Virus record (IMG/VR): IMGVR_UViG_3300007234_000027 | Location: 1 to 39,104 of that record | Direction: 5' to 3' (one strand) | Length of the DNA: 39,104 bases | Source of the DNA: a virus | Part shown: positions 34,268 to 39,104 of the stretch, in pieces | Layout: every line of letters starts with the position of its first letter | Position numbering within the stretch: position 1 is the first letter of the stretch | Translations under genes and position numbers: made by a program | Notes under the pieces: model-generated | What the model saw: the letters and a program-made list of their open reading frames with translations, nothing else | Database searches by the model: none | Told to the model about the DNA's origin: nothing

Positions 34268-35224
34268 ATGGCAAAGAAAGCGAAAAATGAACTGGCAGAA
34301 GCGACAACTCCTGCAATGACAATAATTGATAAAGTAGATCAATTTTTGGCATCTAAAGATTATGACAATTTCACCGTACCATTAGATGAAGTAATTGGTG
34401 GAAAATTTTTAGAAAATCAAGAAAGCTTTGGAGGAAAAACTTTAGCTGAAAATGCTGTAATATGTCAACAAACAATGGACATTGCATCTGATCTTCATGA
34501 GATTTGGAATCATGGCCATACTCAATTTGCATGGAAACATATTAATTTTTCAGCGCTTGATGACGTTATTAATATGAGACAAATATCTGCAGAACTTAGT
34601 AACAAAGCAAGTATCTTAAATGGTGCTAAATGGGGCGCTATTGAAACTCAAGTTAAAATTGCTGAATTAGAGTGGAGGCTATCTCAACTTGATGAAACAA
34701 AAAATGAAATGCACAGATTTAAAAAAATGAAAATTATCATGTCTTTGGCTCAAATGAGAGAAAGTGCTGAGGAAAACAAAAGAATGCTAGAAGGCACTAT
34801 GAAAGATATGATTGCTCTAAAAGATTCATATGATCAATTAAATCAAAGGGTTTCGGATATTAGTGAATATGATGTTGAAAAAAATCAACCATACCAGCAC
34901 ATGGTGAAATCAATTAATCAGTGTATAAGAGACGTAAGACAATATGGTATGATTTCTAAAGGTGAGCAAGAGTATGCTGAACAAATTGGAATAAACCCAT
35001 CAAAATTGTTAATGGCAATTAAAAATTATTTAGAAAAAGAAGCTATATCAGAATCATGGGACACCAGAGAGCTTAAAATATTTGTCACTTCATTAGCAAA
35101 AGAATTGGCAGAAAATCTTAAAGTTAGTGAAATTAGATCTGAAATGGCCGGATTTAGAGATGAACCAATCGAAGGAGCTTCTTCAATTAAAAAAGTAGCA
35201 CGTTTAGAAAAATCTGAGGAGTAA
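34268..35224 (+). CDS. Helical protein of unknown function
   Basis: A 318-residue, largely alpha-helical, charged protein that I do not recognise. The N-terminus is Lys/Ala/Glu-rich (MAKKAKNELAEATTPAMTII). The centre (residues ~125-205, IETQVKIAELEWRLSQLDET to MIALKDSYDQLNQRV) has strong coiled-coil character. No enzyme motif, signal peptide or membrane segment is seen. The gene has a good GAAGGG ribosome site, follows the tandem oxygenase by 14 bases and precedes the 130-residue gene by 4, so it appears to be in the same transcription unit. A scaffold or chaperone for virion parts is possible but unsupported by a family match. Confidence 0.65.
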   Translation: MAKKAKNELAEATTPAMTIIDKVDQFLASKDYDNFTVPLDEVIGGKFLENQESFGGKTLAENAVICQQTMDIASDLHEIWNHGHTQFAWKHINFSALDDVINMRQISAELSNKASILNGAKWGAIETQVKIAELEWRLSQLDETKNEMHRFKKMKIIMSLAQMRESAEENKRMLEGTMKDMIALKDSYDQLNQRVSDISEYDVEKNQPYQHMVKSINQCIRDVRQYGMISKGEQEYAEQIGINPSKLLMAIKNYLEKEAISESWDTRELKIFVTSLAKELAENLKVSEIRSEMAGFRDEPIEGASSIKKVARLEKSEE

Positions 35225-35228
35225 ACAA

Positions 35229-35621
35229 ATGGGTCGTTTAGTGGAATATAGAAATCATAGGAATCCATTAGATAAATCTCCTATTGAGCCGGGATTTATT
35301 TCACTTGGCGGTTTAGATCATAATGATTCAGATATGACTTATGTTGGATGGATTAGTGAAATTTTTCTCACTGAAACCTATGTTCCAGATGGTATTGTAT
35401 TTTTAGATAGCGCATCATACATTGCTAGATCACTGCAATTAAAGGAAAGTATGCCTAGTGCTTTCATATTCCTTGATAGCGCCGATCAGCCTTGGGGATA
35501 TGACGCAGATGGTTATCCACTAAAGATGAGTGATGATTCATGCGCAGCTGTTGCAATTGAAACTTATAATCATTATGTTTCAACTTATACTCAAATGGAA
35601 GCAGAAGGAACTCTTAGATAA
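35229..35621 (+). CDS. Protein of unknown function (130 aa)
   Basis: A 130-residue acidic protein with no family I recognise. The core contains two related phrases, GIVFLDSASYIARSLQL and AFIFLDSADQPWGYDADGYP, the repeated element being FLDSA; this could be a small beta-hairpin duplication. It starts four bases after the helical protein. Its stop overlaps the next ATG by one base (TAATG at 35619-35623), suggesting its translation is coupled to the following Pro-rich gene. It may be an adaptor or assembly protein of the downstream structural set; this is inference from position only. Confidence 0.6.
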   Translation: MGRLVEYRNHRNPLDKSPIEPGFISLGGLDHNDSDMTYVGWISEIFLTETYVPDGIVFLDSASYIARSLQLKESMPSAFIFLDSADQPWGYDADGYPLKMSDDSCAAVAIETYNHYVSTYTQMEAEGTLR

Positions 35622-37093
35622 TGCCTATTATAATGACAGGAAATTCTGTTGTATTTTATGGTGGAGTCCCTTCAGCTCCACCTGATACAGCTCCTGTGGC
35701 GCCAACTGTATATGGCCCTACTGTTACTCCAACAGTGCCTGCAGCAAGTGTTGGAATTAAAGGCCGTGCCAACGATCAAGCAGAAATTAAGATGACTTCC
35801 TTTGGCCCATATGGATGGGAGATAGGTCCTGGTTATTTAAATGCAGATTTGAAATTGACAGTTGGAGATGAGCCCTGGGAAATTGGCAGTGAAAGATTGT
35901 ATACAATGGCAGGGTTACAATCTCCGCAGGTTCCCTCAGCACTTGTAACCGGCACATACGCCGGTGATGCTGTTGATTTTAATCCTTTTGCTGTTCCATC
36001 TGTTCCTTCAGTTCTTATAGGATCTTTATCAGGGTCTAATATGCCAAGTGGTGTGGACACTTGGTCAGACGGTAGATTTGCATATTTGCAAACGATTGGT
36101 GGTGGGGTTCCATTTTATCCCTATTATAATCCAGCCTATATCACCCTCCGTGGTGCGAGAATGCCTTATGCTTTAACTACACCAGCACCATCGTCGACAG
36201 CAAATATCGTTTCACAAGATATTAACCCCGCACCGATATTCCTCGCTGGTGGGTATCTAGCACAAAGCTATGGCGCAACAAGAGTTGCTTCTGCTCCAAG
36301 CAATGCATATTCCACCACTCTGAATTTTAAAATTCCAAGGTCTCCTGGAACACCGTGGGCAACCGCATGGAACGGATCTATGGAAGCCAGCCGGGTAAAA
36401 TTTCCATACGCTGGTCAAGTATCAGTAGCGATACCTGTCGCTCCATTAGCACCATATGGCGCCCCAGCATATAGCGCGTATAGAACTACTAGTCGAGCCG
36501 ACCATACTAGATATACTAATAATGGTCATATACATACAGGCCCACGCCAAACGGAATACGGCAACACCGGAGGCACTTTAAAATTTAATAGGTACTCAAC
36601 TGCGTCAGAAACTGATTGGGAAACTACAGCAACAATTAGTTTAGGTAGCCAGCCACATAATATTTGGACAACTCCAACTTATGCTAACACTCCATACCAA
36701 CCATATACAGGAGGCAACTACGGCCATGTCGACGGTGGATTTACTGTAGAATCACCTACTCAAGGTCTTGTTGCGGGCCAAAGTAGGGTTGCTCCATTCA
36801 ACCCCTCTACTGGGAGCCTGTTTTGGAAACATATTGGGTGGCCTGGTGCTAGTGGTACAAGTATTACTGGACTTAGATTTTCTATTGGTTGGAATCCTCT
36901 TACGATGTTAAGCCCCATAAATAAAACAGAATCAAGTGAGGATGCTATGTGGTTCTCTTTTAGTTATAGTAATAATGGTTATGGGCTTTATAGAATTCCC
37001 TATGCAGCATCACCAGACATTTATGTCAATCATACACCTCAAGGGATCGGCTATCGCAGACCTAAAAAAAGCGGCGGGTCGGTTGTAGTATAA
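35621..37093 (+). CDS. Pro/Gly/Tyr-rich protein of unknown function, likely virion-associated
   Basis: A 490-residue protein without recognised family. It is rich in Pro, Gly, Ser, Thr and Tyr. The N-terminal ~45 residues are strongly proline-rich (VPSAPPDTAPVAPTVYGPTV), followed by predicted beta-sandwich segments (GPYGWEIGPGYLNADLKLTV) and a C-terminus ending in RRPKKSGGSVVV. No signal peptide, coiled coil or enzyme motif is seen. By eye the DNA is somewhat richer in G and C than the fibre genes. Composition suggests a phage structural or adhesin protein. It heads a run of three similar genes (next at 37108 and 38409). All three share an MPI N-terminus and Pro-rich head; homology between them is not established. 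Confidence 0.6.
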   Translation: MPIIMTGNSVVFYGGVPSAPPDTAPVAPTVYGPTVTPTVPAASVGIKGRANDQAEIKMTSFGPYGWEIGPGYLNADLKLTVGDEPWEIGSERLYTMAGLQSPQVPSALVTGTYAGDAVDFNPFAVPSVPSVLIGSLSGSNMPSGVDTWSDGRFAYLQTIGGGVPFYPYYNPAYITLRGARMPYALTTPAPSSTANIVSQDINPAPIFLAGGYLAQSYGATRVASAPSNAYSTTLNFKIPRSPGTPWATAWNGSMEASRVKFPYAGQVSVAIPVAPLAPYGAPAYSAYRTTSRADHTRYTNNGHIHTGPRQTEYGNTGGTLKFNRYSTASETDWETTATISLGSQPHNIWTTPTYANTPYQPYTGGNYGHVDGGFTVESPTQGLVAGQSRVAPFNPSTGSLFWKHIGWPGASGTSITGLRFSIGWNPLTMLSPINKTESSEDAMWFSFSYSNNGYGLYRIPYAASPDIYVNHTPQGIGYRRPKKSGGSVVV

Positions 37094-37107
37094 TATGAGG
37101 AAAAATA

Positions 37108-38400
37108 ATGCCAATTAAAATTTCATCAACTGCGAATACAGCAACAATAGAAAATACAGAAGGCACTTCTATTGTCTTTGAATCCAATAAAATATCAACC
37201 GGTGGGGGCTTATTCGTTGATGTTGACCCATCAGCTTTGTCACCTGCGAACATAATTTCGTTTCCCGGACCTGTCAGCGTTAACGTATCTACTTCTCCCG
37301 CTCCCTATCTTGACCCTACAATCCCAGCCCCAAGCAACTATACTATTCCTTCTCCTGCTCCAGTCGTCGCGGCTGGTTACCCACAATCGATAATTGAGGG
37401 CTATCCAGGATCGTTCTATATAAACGTAAGTGGGGATGCTGCTGGGGTAGAAGTTCCATATAGTTTTACTGGACCAGCTGCGAACACAAATGATCTCTAC
37501 TTTCCACAACATCCTGCTCCCACGCAAGGAGACTTTATTAGTGGGTCTATAACTTCACCCGGTATCCTTTATTGGTCGCACGCCGCGGATCAAACAACAG
37601 AAACTTATCCAGAGTATTATGAAATAAATCTTCCAAGTTTCTTGTACCCGGCCGGAACCATTCACGTAGAACTTGCTGAAGGTTCTTACACGCCGCAACC
37701 GATTGGATCAACTCCACCATATAAAGTTGGTGGACAATTTTTATCAGGCACATACGATTATCGCGCTCCTGGATATTATGGCATACTTGGTTCAGGCCCT
37801 CTGGCTAAAGGAGTAAGATTTGCTTTTCCTCAACCAGAATTAATTGCTGGAGGATTCTCTCCAGGTAGTCCAGTTACTTTAAACTCTGCAACAGTATACA
37901 TATACAAGAATACCGAGACGGCTGCTACTACATACACTAATTATCAGCTAGCAATAGGTCATCATCCTCAAAATAATTGGCCAAGAACTAATAGTCTTAT
38001 CTTTGGATCCACGCCAACTATTCCTCAAGGAGCGACTCAAACAGTAGTATATGGACCAACTCCCCTAGTAGTACCAACAACCGCATTGGGTGCATTTACT
38101 ATTCCTTTTAGTACTCCATTTACTTATCCAGGAACTGGGAGTATTCAAATTACTGCTATTAGCCAAAACTCACCATATAAAGCGCATAATATCTTAGTCA
38201 AAGAATTGAAGGTACCAACAGGATTAGCGCCCAGTCCCACTGCAATTGCGGCTGAGTGGGGCCCTCCTGCTCCTTCAACGTATCCAAACAACCAGAGTTA
38301 TGTTTTTGTTTATCCTGGCAATTCAAATTCATTAACTCCGACAAGTTTCTTTCCAAATATTCAATATGCTAGACCAGTCATTCATTTTAATACTACATAG
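37108..38400 (+). CDS. Pro-rich beta-structured protein of unknown function
   Basis: A 430-residue protein starting MPIKISSTANTATIENTEGT, not recognised. After a beta-strand start (SIVFESNKISTGGGLFVDVD), residues ~50-90 are Pro/Ser/Ala-rich (PTIPAPSNYTIPSPAPVVAA). The rest looks like beta-sandwich domains rich in Tyr, Pro and Gly. The start is at ATG 37108 with a GAGG ribosome site (ATGAGGAAAAATAATG). The sequence NTEGTSIVFESNKIS resembles the opening strands of phage fibre heads. It follows the 35621 gene by 14 bases and precedes a third Pro-rich gene by 8. Virion function is likely from composition and context, but no family is assigned. Confidence 0.6.
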   Translation: MPIKISSTANTATIENTEGTSIVFESNKISTGGGLFVDVDPSALSPANIISFPGPVSVNVSTSPAPYLDPTIPAPSNYTIPSPAPVVAAGYPQSIIEGYPGSFYINVSGDAAGVEVPYSFTGPAANTNDLYFPQHPAPTQGDFISGSITSPGILYWSHAADQTTETYPEYYEINLPSFLYPAGTIHVELAEGSYTPQPIGSTPPYKVGGQFLSGTYDYRAPGYYGILGSGPLAKGVRFAFPQPELIAGGFSPGSPVTLNSATVYIYKNTETAATTYTNYQLAIGHHPQNNWPRTNSLIFGSTPTIPQGATQTVVYGPTPLVVPTTALGAFTIPFSTPFTYPGTGSIQITAISQNSPYKAHNILVKELKVPTGLAPSPTAIAAEWGPPAPSTYPNNQSYVFVYPGNSNSLTPTSFFPNIQYARPVIHFNTT

Positions 38401-38408
38401 AGAATAAA

Positions 38409-39104
38409 ATGCCAATCACGTTTAGACAATATAACGGTCCAACTACTACAGGTTATAACTTTGAAATAGACACGCCCCATGCTGGTCTAAGGACGATAAC
38501 TGCGACTCAACCTAATCCAGGACTTCCGCAAGCAACTCCACTTGGTTATCCAAGTATAAGTTTTACAGCTGTGTCATCTCCAGCTGCACCTCAAGGTGCT
38601 CCATTTGCAAACTTTAACGTAAGAGATACTAATGTTAAAGTAATTGCCGGCGCATTTTATTCTAGAGGCAACCGAGACATGATTGGCGAAATGGGATATT
38701 TTACTTGGGGCGTGTCACAATCGCCGACTATTCCGACATACGGCGGAAATATTATGCATACCGATTTTACTTCTCAGACAACTATAACTGCTGGAAGATG
38801 GAGTCCTAGTATGCCTGGAATATATAAGCCAGGAAGAGCGGCATCACCTACTTCAATATATACTCTTGCTGGCGGCGCGCCTAACTTGAATACGGCCACT
38901 AGTGGTGTATGGAAATTTCCAAAATCAACTACAACAGTAATTACATTATCACCTTCTACAGCAGCATCACCCGTTACATTTGGCACACCAGTTGGAAATA
39001 CATCTTCAGCTAGAGGAGGCGAATATTGGAGTGAATCTGTGAATGGTAAATATTATCAGGCTGGATGGCCAAACCCAACAATTTCTATGTATTCAGCTCC
39101 ATAC
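38409..39104 (+). CDS. Pro/Gly-rich protein of unknown function, 3'-truncated by window edge
   Basis: An open frame from ATG 38409 runs without a stop to the last base, giving 232 residues. The N-terminus MPITFRQYNGPTTTGYNFEI follows the MPI start of its two upstream neighbours, and residues ~37-65 are proline-rich (LPQATPLGYPSISFTAVSSP). The rest is beta-strand-like with frequent Gly, Ser, Thr, Tyr and Pro. It begins eight bases after the previous stop. It is most easily read as the third of a series of structural or adhesin genes; its full length and family are not visible here. Confidence 0.65.
   Translation, partial: MPITFRQYNGPTTTGYNFEIDTPHAGLRTITATQPNPGLPQATPLGYPSISFTAVSSPAAPQGAPFANFNVRDTNVKVIAGAFYSRGNRDMIGEMGYFTWGVSQSPTIPTYGGNIMHTDFTSQTTITAGRWSPSMPGIYKPGRAASPTSIYTLAGGAPNLNTATSGVWKFPKSTTTVITLSPSTAASPVTFGTPVGNTSSARGGEYWSESVNGKYYQAGWPNPTISMYSAPY

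Noticed and set aside
1-39104. tRNA genes, insertion sequences, integrase or attachment sites.
   Set aside because: The window is almost entirely coding on one strand. No cloverleaf, transposase or recombinase motif was seen in the short gaps or proteins.

Overview
The window is a gene-dense, A+T-rich segment of a T4-like (myovirus) tailed-phage genome, most likely marine. Every supported gene is on the + strand. The gp8-type baseplate wedge protein, the DUF4815-type structural protein, the EGSNLYYT-repeat fibres and the prolyl-hydroxylase-like oxygenases together resemble the large T4-like phages of marine bacteria such as cyanophages and pelagiphages. The host cannot be read from the sequence.

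Layout. (1) 1-8286: end of a fibre-like gene, then the baseplate block: gp8 homologue, DUF4815-type protein, a protein with a CFI-box C-terminus, a PMAQTF-type structural protein and a small coiled-coil protein. (2) 8273-13753: a 1229-aa fibre with sixteen AINEL repeats and a 593-aa possible propeller-type adhesin, closed by an intrinsic terminator at 13780-13811. (3) A T4-type late promoter (TATAAATA, 13827-13834) begins the next unit: a 117-aa protein and a 2191-aa modular fibre. (4) 20860-26420: three translationally coupled collagen-like fibre genes. Each ends in a peptidase-S74 self-cleaving chaperone, and the first also carries a PA14-like domain. (5) 26425-34253: a small orphan followed by a modification cassette. 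It has five genes carrying six 2OG-Fe(II) oxygenase domains; one fuses a GT2 glycosyltransferase to an oxygenase and one carries two oxygenase domains. It also has a GT2-methyltransferase fusion and an RmlB-like sugar-nucleotide dehydratase/epimerase. A sigma70-like promoter lies inside the cassette at 30472-30499. (6) 34268-39104: an unrecognised helical protein, an unrecognised 130-aa protein and three unrecognised Pro/Gly/Tyr-rich proteins, the last running off the window.

Main hypothesis: the collagen-like fibres and the oxygenase/glycosyltransferase cassette form one system in which phage enzymes hydroxylate and then glycosylate phage fibres, comparable to collagen modification in eukaryotes and in mimivirus. 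The collagen blocks carry proline almost only in the X position, glutamine mostly in Y, and almost no lysine. The chemistry therefore cannot simply copy classical Y-position prolyl or lysyl hydroxylation. The link between enzymes and fibres is inferred from gene order and domain content.
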